Under the pieces are notes generated by a model. It had not been told where the DNA came from and searched no databases. It was given only the letters and a program-made list of their open reading frames with translations. From Calonectria ilicicola (Eukaryota; Ascomycota; Sordariomycetes; Hypocreales; Nectriaceae), in contig CP085829.1 in the NCBI GenBank assembly GCA_020809705.1, positions 372,001 to 436,000 on the forward strand: a DNA stretch of 64,000 bases, given 5' to 3'. Shown in pieces: positions 34,862-45,862 of the stretch (positions are counted from its first letter, which is position 1; the number at the start of each line of letters is the position of its first letter). The translations under genes were made by a program, and so were the position numbers.

Positions 34862-36250
34862 ATGAAGAAACAAAACGGATCTGATTCAATGCCCCCCGAA
34901 ATTACAAATTCGCTACAAAACTCGAGTCGTTCTAGTATGAACGAACAGCAAGATCCCCTTGAACCAGCCGATTCTAGCGATGCACCTGATGGTGGTTATG
35001 GATGGGTTTGCACTACTGCAGCGGCCATCATCAATGCACATTCCTGGGGCTTCAATTCCGCATATGCAGTGTTTCTTGCATACTATTTAAAAAACGACAT
35101 TTTCCCAGACGCTTCAACTCTCAAGTATGCTTTTGTCGGGGCTCTCAGTCTCACGTTTTTGCTCCTTGCTTCGCCCATCGCTACGTTCGCGGTGGGCAGA
35201 ATTGGAATCCGTCCAACCATGTTCTGCGGTGTTGTCTTGGAAACTATTAGTTTACTATGCGCAAGTCTAGCGACAAGAGTGACACACTTGTTCATTACCC
35301 AAGGTGTCGTCTTTGGTCTGGGGCTTGGGCTATTATTTGTTCCTACTGCTGCGGTTGTGCCGCAGTGGTTTACTTCCAAAAGATCACTTGCCAGCGGCGT
35401 CTCACTTGCGGGAGCTGGCCTTGGTGGGGCGGTCTACTCCATTGCTACCGGCGCTATGATACGCAACCTGGGATTGAAGTACGCGTTTAGAATACTGGGT
35501 ATCCTGGCCTTTGTGGTTAATACCACTTGCACGCTTCTCATCAAAGATCGTAACAAGGCAATTGGCTCAAACCAAGCCGCGTTTGATCTCTCACTTTTCA
35601 AGAGGCTAGAATACAATCTCCTGATTCTATTTAGCGGCTTCACCATGTTGGGGTATTTTATCTTGATATTCAGCCTTGCAAACTACGCCAACGAAATCGG
35701 ATTAGACTCGTCGCAAGCGGCCATTATTAGTGCTATATTCAACCTTGGTCAGGCCGTTGGTCGTCCATTAATTGGATACTTCAGCGACAGCATGGGGCGA
35801 ATGAACATGGCAGGATCCATGACGCTTCTGGCGGGCGTGCTGTCGCTGGTTGCCTGGACCCAGGCAAAGACCTACAGCGTCTTAGTCTTCTACTCAGTCG
35901 CTGAAGGTCTAGTGGCGGGGAATTTTTGGGCGACGATTGCTCCACTGATGGCTGAGGTAGTAGGGCTCAGAGACGTGCCATCGGGTTTGAACTTGATGTG
36001 GCTAAGCATGGTTTTGCCGTCCACCTTTAGCGAGCCAATCGCCTTGGAAATAGTCGCGGGGACGGGAGATTACCTGGGGACGCAGATATTTACAGGGTTC
36101 GTGTATGTTGCAGCAGCTGCGTGTATGGGTCTTCTCCGAGGATGGAAGATTGAACGTGACAGGAACGTGTCTGAGGGGAATGAAACGGTTGGACAAGTCT
36201 CCGCGTATAATTTTAACTGGCCTAGCTGCTTTGAGTTGGCTAAAGTATAA
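34862..36250 (+). CDS. MFS transporter, monocarboxylate-transporter (MCT) type
   Basis: Intronless, 462 residues, ATG in MKKQNGSDSMPPE. After a ~40-residue polar N-tail the MCT signature DAPDGGYGWVC opens the first of 12 predicted membrane helices. Loop motifs include GRIGIRPTMFCG, PQWFTSKRSLASGVSLAGAGLGG, and GRPLIGYFSDSMGRMNMAG between helices 8 and 9. It should move a monocarboxylate or similar small acid across the plasma membrane. It follows the broken PLP-enzyme gene on the same strand by 360 bp, and a Zn2Cys6 regulator lies downstream in convergent orientation. A small metabolic cluster is possible but unproven. Confidence 0.9.
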   Translation: MKKQNGSDSMPPEITNSLQNSSRSSMNEQQDPLEPADSSDAPDGGYGWVCTTAAAIINAHSWGFNSAYAVFLAYYLKNDIFPDASTLKYAFVGALSLTFLLLASPIATFAVGRIGIRPTMFCGVVLETISLLCASLATRVTHLFITQGVVFGLGLGLLFVPTAAVVPQWFTSKRSLASGVSLAGAGLGGAVYSIATGAMIRNLGLKYAFRILGILAFVVNTTCTLLIKDRNKAIGSNQAAFDLSLFKRLEYNLLILFSGFTMLGYFILIFSLANYANEIGLDSSQAAIISAIFNLGQAVGRPLIGYFSDSMGRMNMAGSMTLLAGVLSLVAWTQAKTYSVLVFYSVAEGLVAGNFWATIAPLMAEVVGLRDVPSGLNLMWLSMVLPSTFSEPIALEIVAGTGDYLGTQIFTGFVYVAAAACMGLLRGWKIERDRNVSEGNETVGQVSAYNFNWPSCFELAKV

Positions 36251-36498
36251 TCTAATTCATCTTGATCAAAGCGGAAGGCTAATTAGGGAAATGGAAGGAT
36301 TCCTGGGGATAGGGCAAGATCTACAATGATTCCATAAGGATTCTACCAAGCTAGAAGATGGTAGGGTAAGTGTTGGTGGGGCCTAATAAAATATACATTC
36401 GCCACTGAGTATGCAGATCAAAAAGATGGCGCTCTAGACCGGGCAGACGGCACAGAGTGGGACGCCAAGTACCGGAACTAAGTTAACTTAACGAGCAT

Positions 36499-36505
36499 AA
36501 AAAAA
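36499..36505 (-). terminator. Pol III terminator of tRNA-Tyr
   Basis: A run of seven T on the tRNA strand, six bases after the discriminator base. Confidence 0.8.
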
Positions 36506-36511
36506 GAGGAG

Positions 36512-36597
36512 TCCCCAAAACCTGGTTCGAACAGGTGACCTTCAGGTGGCATTCAATCAATTACAGCCCAACGCTCTTCCAACTGAGCTATTTGGGG
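36512..36597 (-). tRNA. tRNA-Tyr (GTA) with a 13-nt intron
   Basis: Read on the minus strand: acceptor CCCCAAA paired with TTTGGGG plus discriminator A, D-arm GCTC...GAGC, anticodon stem TTGGG/CCTGA (two G-U pairs), loop CTGTAA followed by a 13-nt intron after the position next to the anticodon, and T-arm CCTG TTCGAAC CAGG. The anticodon is GTA. Eukaryotic tRNA-Tyr genes normally carry an intron at this place. Seven Ts on the minus strand (36499-36505) end the transcript. Confidence 0.92.
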
Positions 36598-36636
36598 CTC
36601 ATGGATGCTACAACCATGTTGACGAAGCCTTTCAAC

Positions 36637-38829
36637 TCAGGGCCCGTCGAGTGTGGACCACCACTGTGGCCAAAGACCAAGATCATCAGCTTGTATCCCA
36701 ACTTCGGCTCCGAGTTGACCCAGGAGTGTCTCAGGTCGAGAGTATTGGGTGCCTGAAAGTCCCATTTCCACTGGGAAAATATCCGTCGCATTCGCGGGTT
36801 CCATTTCAGCCCTGTTGATTTCCTGAATCTGTTGATCCGATCGGTCCAAGACGCGAAATTCGTGCACTGACTGGTGTAGGATGCTAAAGTCCGCTCGAGA
36901 TTTGCCACGATACCGTCCCTTGTCGGTTGTCGCTCGCTGATATAGTAATAAAAGGTGTTGAATCGTTTTCAGCTGAAATCATTAGTGGTGAACATGGTAT
37001 AGTATGTGCAGGATCGGAATGTATACCCAATTGTCGCCAAGCTTCCACACTAGGCGGAATTCTTTGAGGTACTCAAGACAAAGATCTAACAGGTGGGCGG
37101 CGTTCGGGCTGCGACCGAGATTCATGCGCGGAAAATAAAGGACGTAAATATTTAGAAAACATGCTGAAAATGAACAAAATCCTGTGAACGGCGTCATGAG
37201 GGGCACGCCACACTCTGACGCCTCATGCAACAGATTAGTGATGTTTTCTGCTGCTACAAAAACTTCTTGGGCACTTTGTGCCCACCACCCCGCCGGGGCC
37301 TCGGCCTCGAGAAATGGGGGTTCAACTGGACCTTGAGGCGTTGATTCCGTCGTTGGTAAAAATTGGAAATATTCCCGTTGAAGCATAATGAGGCTGCGGG
37401 TGGATTGTCAACAATGCATGCGAACAATTCTATCATTGCTTTCTTACCCGAGGTAGTAGAGGAGGTTGATGTATGTAAATGATTCGCCGTTCCCTAATAC
37501 TGTATGCGCAGCGACGCCGTTTTCCGGGTAGTGCAGTCTCCTGTGCTGCAGAGCTCTCCAGTTCTCAAGCCTGGTCTTAATTCCAAACCATATCGAGCCA
37601 GGCTGCCAAGGGCAATTTTCCGGGGAGCACATTCCGGGTGCTCGTCGCCCATCATTGAGGATAAAGGCCATGATTTGAGCCCAGATCTCAAAGCCTCGTG
37701 CAATAATCTCAAAGCTCTGGTTCACATCCAAGACCTCCGGTGCAATGGATGATTCTATGCGACGCGAGACATCTCCAACAGGTTGGCCCTCTCCAAATGC
37801 AAACTCAACAGCATCCGAGGGGCGCGGGACTTGGGACTTCTCCATGTGTTCCATTGACAAGGCTGATGGATGGTGTGTACCTGAATGCATCATGCAGTCC
37901 ATGATGAAACAAGCCCAATATGTCCTCGTCTCGATTCTAAGAGATATTGCATCATCTGTTCCCCGATGACCTGGGTCAAGCGGATAAGGTGATATTCTTA
38001 GACTGTGGAGGGCTTGCATTATCCGAATCGCGAGACCTATTCCGAGTCAGATGCAGTCCAAATCCGAGCGTACCGGTGGTATTCTAACCGCAATGCACCC
38101 ATGCTTTATGAAATTCTCGCGATCCCCAATCATATAAAGCTATGATGAGGAGAGCCTGAATCACTTGTATTTTCGGGGGCTGCATAATGAATTTTAATAG
38201 ATTATCCTTGGCATAATTTGCATAGGCCTCGCTAGCCAGCAGGATATGTGCCCACGGCGCACCCAGCATTGATAGCTGCTCTTTAGTCACGGCAAGGACT
38301 GCGGCGAGCAAAGCCTTTAATTCAGCAGATGGTGCCGACTGAAATTCTTTAGTGAAGCTTGGCGGATGGATTATTGCTAGCTCGGGGAATTTGTTTGTAA
38401 ATTCATGTAGGGACCTGAAAATGACATTTTCTGGAAGTTTTGTTAAATGGGTATCAATGGTTTCATCATTACTAGTATTCGCGTTTGAAGCAGAGGCAAT
38501 GGGGTCAAGTCTTGGGACTACTTGAACTGAAGGGCCAGGTTGGCCCTCGTTCACTCCTTCGGGAGTCGGCAACGAATTGCTTGGGTGCGTGGTGTCGACC
38601 AAGTGCGCCACCTCGGCCATCCGCCGAGCTTTCTTTGCGATTGCTCGTGGTCTTGTGAGCTGGCAAACTGCAGCTCTTGAACCCGTGCATTTCTGGCATG
38701 GCGGAGTACCCGAGTTTACACATTTCACTTTGGACCTCCTAGGGTGGAGTGAGCTACAGGAAGCAAGCGAGCTATGCCAATGTCAAACCCGACTTACCGG
38801 CAGTAGTCACAAGACAGGCTTGACCTCAT
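36637..38829 (-). CDS. Zn2Cys6 fungal-specific transcription factor
   Basis: Five exons (38798-38829, 38089-38738, 37448-38036, 37027-37393, 36637-36972), all in phase, encode 657 residues from ATG 38829 (MRSSLSCDYCR). The binuclear cluster is CDYC, RRSKVKC, then CQKC and a final Cys in RAAVCQL, split by the first intron. A disordered Ser/Pro linker leads to the fungal-specific middle homology region: PENVIFRSLHEF, FPELAIIHPPSF, a helical stretch ending QVIQALLIIALYDWG, and the RTYWACFIMDCM segment. It ends in ALYQRA-like helices (LLLLYQRATTDKGRYRGKSRADF) and an acidic tail. It is a nuclear DNA-binding regulator whose targets may include the neighbouring MFS or PLP genes. The stop lies 40 bp from tRNA-Tyr. 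Confidence 0.9.
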
Positions 38830-39418
38830 CTTTTCAACAAAAAAAAACGAAGCCCGGTATCGGCGATAAGGCACTAATTGTTGTCCCGACTCGCCGACGG
38901 GGGATATCGCAAAAGGCCGTGTGGCGTAGTGCGTAGAGAGGAGGTGGTGAAACGAATAAACCCTGAGAAATTTTCGGATTCGACCAGCGATGGCCCGAGA
39001 ACCGTAGTGCAATACGAAGACCGGGTTCGGGTTCGCGTCGAGGCCCACCGCGCGTCCAGTCATGGTGGCGAGCAGCGAGGAGCTAGGCTGCATCGGGGCG
39101 GCCTGCTTTTATCATGACATATTGCCCAGGCCGCATAATGCCAATCATCTCGGGGGCAAATAATCACCTGGTGCGGGCCTGCGGGGGAATAATTAACCCC
39201 TACTGCCGGTGCTACTAACTTTAAGCTTGCTCAGACATAGTCTTACGTGGACACCTCGCTTGCTAGTGAGGGCATACAAAACACCCTTCTCTCCACCGCC
39301 ACTAATCATTCTATTTGTCACCCTCCCAAACTTATGCAGTATTACGACAAATAATATTTTACGCAATCATATTCAATCGGGAACACAAACATCTGATTCC
39401 CTAGCAATCGTCCATCAA
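38830..39418. promoter_or_regulatory. Divergent promoter between the Zn2Cys6 and bZIP genes
   Basis: 589 bp separating two divergent regulators. Several CGG and CCG triplets, the half sites bound by Zn2Cys6 factors, occur here; they are too short to call an operator. Confidence 0.4.
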
Positions 39419-41076
39419 ATGCCTCGAACCGGTCGGAAGCCCAAGTCGAAGCCTAGTACCGATCCCGGACTTGGTGACGGTACAGGTCCCCAGACTAAGG
39501 ACGATGAGGACTTGAAGTAAGCGCTTGTCAGGTTTCATGCCGATTTTGGGGCCTTGTTAACCGATCACCTGCAGGAAGTTGAGGAATCGACTATCGCAGC
39601 GTGCATTCCGTCGTTGGCAGGCAGCCTACATCAAGGAACTCAAGGAACGCGTCGACTCTGGTGAAAGGCCACAGAGCGAGATTATTGCCGCACTCCAAGA
39701 AGAGAATAGTAAACTAAGAAAAGAATTAATCGACGTCCAATCGAAGCTCGCAAGGATGATTGTGACCATGCAGGTCATGGCAGGCTCTGTATCCGACACC
39801 CTTGGCGATTCCTTGTCCACTCGATCCTACAACAAGAACCAGCCAGCAGCCGAATCTATTCCTTCCGACGACGAATGTCCCCACTCAGACTTGGTATGGA
39901 TAGAAGAAAATACATCCGATAAAACTGCATCACTTCCAGTGCAGCAACCCTCTCAAAATGTTCAAGTGGATGTGACGAACAAGGACGATTGTTTCGATAG
40001 TCTCAACAAGGCCTTTTGCGAACCAAGAGCACACATTCCTGTCACGGAGATTGGATTTGCCGAGATTAGCGCCATGGCACAACAAATACCCAACATTTGG
40101 AGTTTTGAATACCAAATGGGCCCCGAGTCATATACAAATGCCTGCAGTCGGACCCAAGGCTCGAGTTTAATACTAGGGAAAAGCTGGACAGAAACAAATT
40201 CTCCGTTTTCAGACCACGTAAATGTGCTGCAACAATTGCTGAAAGAAAAGGTCGAACAAAAGCACTCGTTGGCAAGTTGCACTCCTCGATTGTGAGTTGA
40301 AACATATCAGGTGAGAGTGCCTTGCTCACAAGGCTCACAGCTTGTACCACCAGGTATTGATGGTCCTCTCCTTGTTCAACAGCATAACCCGACCCGACGC
40401 AATGACTTGGTATTCAAAAACGAGGATATACCAAATCGTCCATCTCATGACCTGGCAGCTGTATCCTTGTGCTGAGACATTTAATAAGCTGCACAAGCCA
40501 TATCGGCCGACGGCAACTCAGATACACCATCAACACCCCTCAATGATTGATTGGATTCCATTCCCGTCTATTAGAGATGGATTAATTCGGCTACATGCGG
40601 CGAACCCCAATATCGACCAGATATTTTGCGACGCAGTAAGCAGCTACGTCGTCGAGACTTGGATGTCGAATCTCATCTTGGGTGCACCTATGACCATCAA
40701 AGCCTACGTCCGCGTCACTGACCTGTTGGCCAATATGGATTCTATAACAGAGCCTAGTGCCATTGACCTGCTTGGCGTTATTCCCGCGCCAGACGCGGCG
40801 ACCCTTTTTTCGTCCCCACAGTGTTCACATGCGGTGTTTAAGGTGCTCAACATGGACCGCGGAGCATCGTATTATAAAATAGATCCCGCCTTCTTTGGGA
40901 AATACCCCGAGCTATATGACCCTAATGCGAATATTACTGCAGAAGGTATACCGTTGCGGCCAGATGTACAGACGAGTCTGACATCCCCAAGACTTCTTGA
41001 TACGTCCACTTTTCAAACCTATCGCAGCTTCATAGATTATTCAATGGACGCGCCCTTTTTATGCGCCGCGGCCTAG
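39419..41076 (+). CDS. bZIP transcription factor with C-terminal DUF3425 domain
   Basis: Exons 39419-39516, 39575-40291 and 40341-41076 are in phase and give 516 residues from ATG (MPRTGRKPKSKP). The basic region LRNRLSQRAFRRWQAAYIKEL and a short leucine zipper (LQEENSKLRKELIDVQSKL) start at about residue 33, spanning the first junction. A long acidic, disordered middle follows. The last ~200 residues are the DUF3425 domain of fungal bZIP factors: PYRPTATQIHHQHPSMIDWIPFP, IRDGLIRL and WMSNLILGAPMTIKAYV. These factors often control secondary metabolism or stress genes. It is divergent from the Zn2Cys6 factor 589 bp away. Confidence 0.9.
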
Positions 41077-41789
41077 TAATAAGAATGGGCAAAGAGAAGA
41101 CAGTCTATTTAGGCCATTTCAACCTTTCTCTTATTTGCTTATTCTAGTAATTCTCGGGATTGTGGAAGAAGTCGTGTTCAAAGGTTAATATATCATAAGA
41201 TTGAAGCAATGGTTAATCTGCATATCGTCTACTCTTAGAAATAATCGGCATTTTCTCTACCAAACCCAGCCAACTCAGATCAGAGCGGGTGCTAAATTTC
41301 GCCATTTCCTAGTGGAACTCAGCTGACGAATCACTCAATGGAAGAAACAATAGAGCTATTTTCATCCAATATCTCATCCCTATATTGTGCCTTCCCACCT
41401 GGGTTCGGAGAGAGAAAACACCCCCCTAGGCCCGGCTAGCCCGCCCGGCCTGCCTGGCCTCCTTGGCCTCCTTGTTGGAGATGCGGATGCTTGGCTTCGA
41501 ACGATGAAGAAGAAAGTGATAGCTGTGTTGAGGATGGGTATTGAAATCTCAATTTGGAAAAGCCTACTGCTTTTATCTATGGGTTTATATAACTCTTTGG
41601 CTGCATTTCTAAACTTCCAAGCTGCTTGGATGTGAGGGCATTCAGACTTCTATCTTGCCTTGGAACTGAAGGTCTGACTGCGGTTTTGTGGGCCCGTTCC
41701 TTTAGACAACCTCTTCACCTAACTGTGGAAAAGCAACGGTATTCTCTGCCATTGGCTCCGCGAAAACCTCCATCGTCACATGCCTCATC
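41077..41789. other. Intergenic, no convincing gene
   Basis: About 700 bp. An 82-codon frame at 41387 begins with TTG and has simple Gly/Leu/Pro composition, so it is not called. Confidence 0.45.
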
Positions 41790-42035
41790 CAGCCGCGCAA
41801 AGTCCTTCCATGTGAATTGCGCTGCTGAGGCCAGCTGCCCTGGTGAGAGCCGTGGTAAAGGTCGATGACTCTTTTTCCCAAGGTTGCGCAACGCACAAGC
41901 TTCTGTTGTGTTGGAACCTTTTGGTGTTCTGGTTGAGTGGGTCGAAACCTTATACCATTGCACATGAAATCTCTTCAATTGTCCAGTCATCTCCTAGGGT
42001 ACTTTGACCTTGTAGTGCATTAATAAAAAAAACTC
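41790..42035 (+). mobile_element. SINE-like retroposon copy 2
   Basis: Closely similar, in opposite orientation, to 8226-8500. Shared blocks include CCGCGCAAAGT near the 5' end, GACTCTTTTTCCCAAGG, GCGCAACGCACAAGCTTCTG, GGGTCGAAACC (B-box-like), TTGTCCAGTCAT and ACTTTGACCTTGTAGTGCA. It ends in an A-rich tail and the same terminal CTCG. Small indels separate the copies. I could not find a target duplication around this copy, so it is older or truncated. Confidence 0.75.
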
Positions 42036-42207
42036 GGATATAAATAAAAGGCCAGCCTGCCTGACTTTTGAGCAGAAAAGTTTTTCTTGTTTATCTGAAG
42101 TAACAGCAATACCGATCGCATACTGAAGACACAGTAATTGCATCTCTCACCAGCCTCTGACCACAGCCAGCGACTAACCACTTCAACCAGTTTGCCGTCT
42201 TATAATA

Positions 42208-42707
42208 ATGTACCATACATTTCGTACTCGATTTCTGGTTCACCGGAAGCTTGGACTCGTTTTCCAGCAGGCCTTCACATCAACTACTCGTATTACGCGT
42301 CAGAATTTCACAAATCCTGACAGGATTACCACACCAAAGCCTCAAAGCAGTGACCAAAGTTCTCCTGAAAAGACCCCGAACACTCCCGAAGGCCACAAAC
42401 CCACATGCCGACATTTATCACGCGATGAAGTGAAAAAGCTATTTAAAGGATTTCAGGAAGAGCTACGTCGCCAAGGTAAGTAATGGTATTTCCGGGTAAA
42501 CAGAACATAACTGAGCAACTATAAGGACGTAAAGATAATGGTGTATGCCCTCGCGTTGCAATGAAGGCCCTTGCTGAAATGGAGAGAGAGCGCTGGATTG
42601 AATGCGGTTATGATGATGAAGACGATGCAACTGAAGATGATATCCAGCCCGAAGATCATCAATCTACAAACGGCAATACAAAAGATATGACAACTAAAGG
42701 CAAGTAG
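42208..42707 (+). CDS. Small hypothetical protein, 149 residues
   Basis: Exons 42208-42475 and 42526-42707 joined by a 50-bp intron (gtaagt...ataag, phase 1). The start is ATG (MYHTFRTRFLVHRKLG). The N-terminus is basic and Arg-rich with few acids, compatible with a mitochondrial presequence. The middle is Pro/Ser/Thr-rich and carries CRHLSRDEVKKLFKGFQEEL. The C-terminal part contains a charged helix (MKALAEMERERWIECGYDDEDD) and an acidic tail. The family is unknown. Good splice signals and consistent phase support a real gene. Confidence 0.5.
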
Positions 42708-43088
42708 GGGATGGAATGAATTATGAAGGATATTATGTATATTTCTATTACCCCATGGAAAGTAATTGGAGACCAAAGCCATTTCATTAATGGAATCCTT
42801 TTACTTTTTCATAATTCTAGAGAAATTACGTATCCTTAATGATAACCACCACCTTCGTTGGGTCTCAAAGTGGCACCTTCCCACTCTTGTCGTTGTATGT
42901 ACTGAACCTTCCCACTTGTCGTCGCATGGACTGAACCTTACTTCCATGAATTCATTCATTCATTGGTAATTCTTTCTACAGGTAACTCACCGTCGACTGC
43001 ATCGAATTTCACTATCGTCGCATTTCCATAGCATTCCGAACCCCCCATCAATCCTACCATTGTCCCGTCGACCAAGTTCATTGAAGAG
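42708..43088. other. Intergenic, no gene seen
   Basis: About 380 bp between two plus-strand genes. Confidence 0.4.
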
Positions 43089-44071
43089 ATGACAACAAAC
43101 CTTGTGCGAGTGGCCGATATGGCGTGGAGACGTGCCTTTGTTGGTGGGCCGTACACGATATTCAAGATGGTCGACTTCATTCTCTGCAAGAGCGCACTAT
43201 CTCATCGGGACTTAGTCGAAAGACCCAAGTCCATGCGTCAAGTCAAGCTGAAAAACTTTGAAAATGAGGATCTGAATGGCATAATGCGATCTACTTGGGC
43301 ATCAAACACTGGCCGTTGCACCTCTTTTGCCCTCAACATCGTGTCCAAGCTGGAGGGGCAATATGGGAATGCCTTCAAATTCGAGATGCATGATCTCAAA
43401 GGTCATCGTGTAGCAAGATGTGTCAAGACTGGAATTGTCATTGATTCCAGCTCACAAACTGGTGCCTTTGTTTTACCCAACGGAGAATGGAGAGCATGCC
43501 CCTACACGGCCGCACAATGGAATTGGACAAATGGAGTTAGCGAATTTATTTCGGAGACTGGTCATCTCGTAAGTATTGTCTCATTGGTCATCAATCTGTG
43601 TTGTTCAAGTATCTGACATTATAATAGAAAACGTCATCAAAGGCTATCTCGCAGAAGCATGCGATGTCCTTGTGTCTAGCCGACGTCGCTGCCCGCTGTA
43701 CTATTCTGACACTCTTTCGGTAAGTGGACTAGCCAATCCCAGTTCAAGGATATCAAATGATAGTTTTTCCTAGATCTATTGAGAATGATAGAGCAAAATA
43801 CCATAGAATGGTGTTCTGGGACCTCCAAAAGAAACGAATTGAACTCACCCACAACATTGAAAACAAGGGCAAGAAGACGTTTATTTGTTGGGGTCAAGAT
43901 GGGAATATAAAGAGCGATGAAGAGTGCCGTGCCCATTTTGAAGATTTCTTGATGGAGTTTGGGGGTCCTCATTGGGAGACCCAGTGGCATGCTGACGACA
44001 TTGACAAGTTTAATATGGCACTTTGGGAAGTTTCGAATGAGCTATATGGGTATCCTGTTTTTGAAGAATGA
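43089..44071 (+). CDS. Hypothetical protein with a papain-fold/transglutaminase-like Cys-His-Asp pattern
   Basis: Exons 43089-43568, 43628-43719 and 43774-44071, all in phase, give 289 residues (MTTNLVRVADMAW...). I do not recognise a named family. The order of residues recalls arylamine N-acetyltransferase/transglutaminase-like enzymes: TGRCTSFALNIVSKL (possible nucleophile Cys before a helix), then about 35 residues on KGHRVARC (possible His), then GIVIDSSS (possible Asp). If right it would be a Cys-dependent hydrolase or acyltransferase. No signal peptide is seen. The C-terminal third (FICWGQDGNIKSDEECRAHFEDFLMEFGG) is charged. The catalytic assignment is inference only. Confidence 0.65.
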
Positions 44072-44490
44072 ACAAGTTATAGTGCTGGGGTTGAGGACTA
44101 ATGCCAGGGGGGGCTAGCATTGTGGTTTACAGTATGTATTAGGACAGTGGAAGTAATTGCAACACGATTCACGCTCTGCAAATATCGTACAACTTGAAAG
44201 ATCTTTATACAACACTAATAGATATCCATTTATACTTAAAGGTTATGTATTGTGGCCTCGTAGCGGGATCAATGGTATGGTATATACGTCATAAACCTTT
44301 CTCCAAGTCCCAGGGCTTCTTGTTGGTCAAGCCTACGGTTTACTAACATGAAAGAAATTCTTGATGGAGCGGCTCAAAAGCAAAGGTTTTGACAAATCTA
44401 CTGCTCATATTACTAGACAAAATATAATTCCGACAGAGTTAATATATATTAATACATGAATTAAGAAAGCTGTTCAGATTCTCTGATCTG
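44072..44490. other. 3'-3' intergenic, no gene seen
   Basis: About 420 bp, AT-rich, between convergent genes. Confidence 0.45.
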
Positions 44491-45862
44491 TTATGACTCA
44501 ATCGTGACCCGAATGATGGGAATTCTATACGATGTAGTAGCATCGGGGCATGTGTTTGACAAGTCGTACCCTGGCCTAACCACAACAAGGCGACCTTTGC
44601 AAGTCCAAAAGTCGGCAATTTGATTGGCACCAAAGAGGCAAACCAAGTAATCGTAACCAGGTTGGTTCTGAATTTTGCATTGCAAACCCGCTAAACTTCT
44701 ATCAGTGGCAAAGTCGTCAGGAGCGACACTAACATATCCCGCATTTCCCGCATTTGTGGTATCGGTGAAGAGGGAATAATATAAACCTTTCCCTAGGGTT
44801 TCGCTAGACGCGTCATATTGTAGCAAATGGTGAAATTCATCACTACTGTCGATATAGCCAAATTGAATTGTTGAGGTTGCATCGCTAGTCATATCGACAT
44901 AAGAGACGGTCTCAATAATCTGCACCGGCTCCAGGTCTACAAATCCTATTCCGTTAGTAATTGCTAGTGATGGGTCGTTGCTACCGATGGCTAGCGCCGA
45001 GAAATGAACTGTGGGCAGTGAGGTGACTGTTGTGGTGCCGGTGGCGACGATGGTCTCCGTCGAATATGTTACCACGTCAATAAAAGTGTCAACCGCTTGG
45101 GACACAATCTCTGTCGAGAAGGTCTCAGTTATAGAAACCGTGGAGGTGGTTATCGTAAGCGGGACGGCCTGGACAGTGGTGACTGCGATGTCTGCAGGTT
45201 CGGTGGCTATGACTGTGATGTATCTTGTCGAAGGAGAGACAGTGCCTGTTGCTGCGGCTGGTTGAACACCTAGACAAGAGCAGGCCGACTTGTATTGATC
45301 CGCAGCGGTGCAGCTGGATGCGTAGCTTGGAATTGCGATAAGAGCATCTCGCTTCTCTGGACTAGGAATCGTGGGTGCAGCGTTCGATACCGTGACCGTC
45401 ACAATGGCGTCTGCTGTGACGGTTTCAACATCGCTTTGGGTGAGAGTGGCGGTATAATCGACCAGGTCAGTCTCCACCACGCTGACGATGTCGGTTGCCT
45501 CTATCAAGACGGTGGAGGTAGCTATAACGGATGATGCGCCAGTTGGAATTGATGTGATAGTCGTCGTCTCGTACACAATACTACATCTCATCTTATTAGG
45601 AATTATCAGTCACATTTTAGCTAGGTTACTCACGAGACCGTAGCAGGTGCCGTGGCAAAGAGATTGGCACTACAGTCAGCTTTTGCAACAAGTCGACTAG
45701 CCAAAAGATCTTTTATTCATTAGCAGACCATATCAAAATGAGAGGAGGAGAGACGCAACCGTTGAGACAAGCGTCCTGGCTGCATGAAGATGCAGGCTTG
45801 CAAGGTGACGCAACCACTGCTGGCAGGGCAAATAAAAGAGAGAGGATGGGGTGAAGCTGCAT
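44491..45862 (-). CDS. Secreted Thr/Val-rich cell-surface-like protein
   Basis: The start ATG at 45862 opens a good signal peptide (MQLHPILSLLFALPAVVASP) followed by a Cys-containing stretch (CKPASSCSQDACLNG). One intron leads to KADCSANLFATAPATVS and a second near 45588-45632 to the main exon, with VYETTTITSIPTG. The middle is strikingly rich in Thr, Val, Ile and Ser, with TVTV/TTVT-like beta runs (VETVTADAIVTVTVSNAAP, VPLTITTSTVSITETFSTEI). Such regions are typical of fungal wall-associated proteins. A Cys-bearing C-terminal domain follows (LQCKIQNQPGYDYLVCLFG, TCKGRLVVVRPG). No GPI signal is visible. Acceptor choice for both introns is uncertain by a few bases. Confidence 0.7.

Noticed and set aside
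36535..36908. Short plus and minus frames over the tRNA and the end of the Zn2Cys6 gene
   Set aside because: Explained by the tRNA-Tyr and the last exon of the transcription factor.
41387..41635. 82-codon plus-strand frame
   Set aside because: Begins with TTG, simple composition, no homology pattern or splice support.
41702..41990. Minus-strand frames over the SINE-like repeat (and 8314-8541)
   Set aside because: They recur only because the repeat is duplicated; the repeat has retroposon structure and indels shift the frames.
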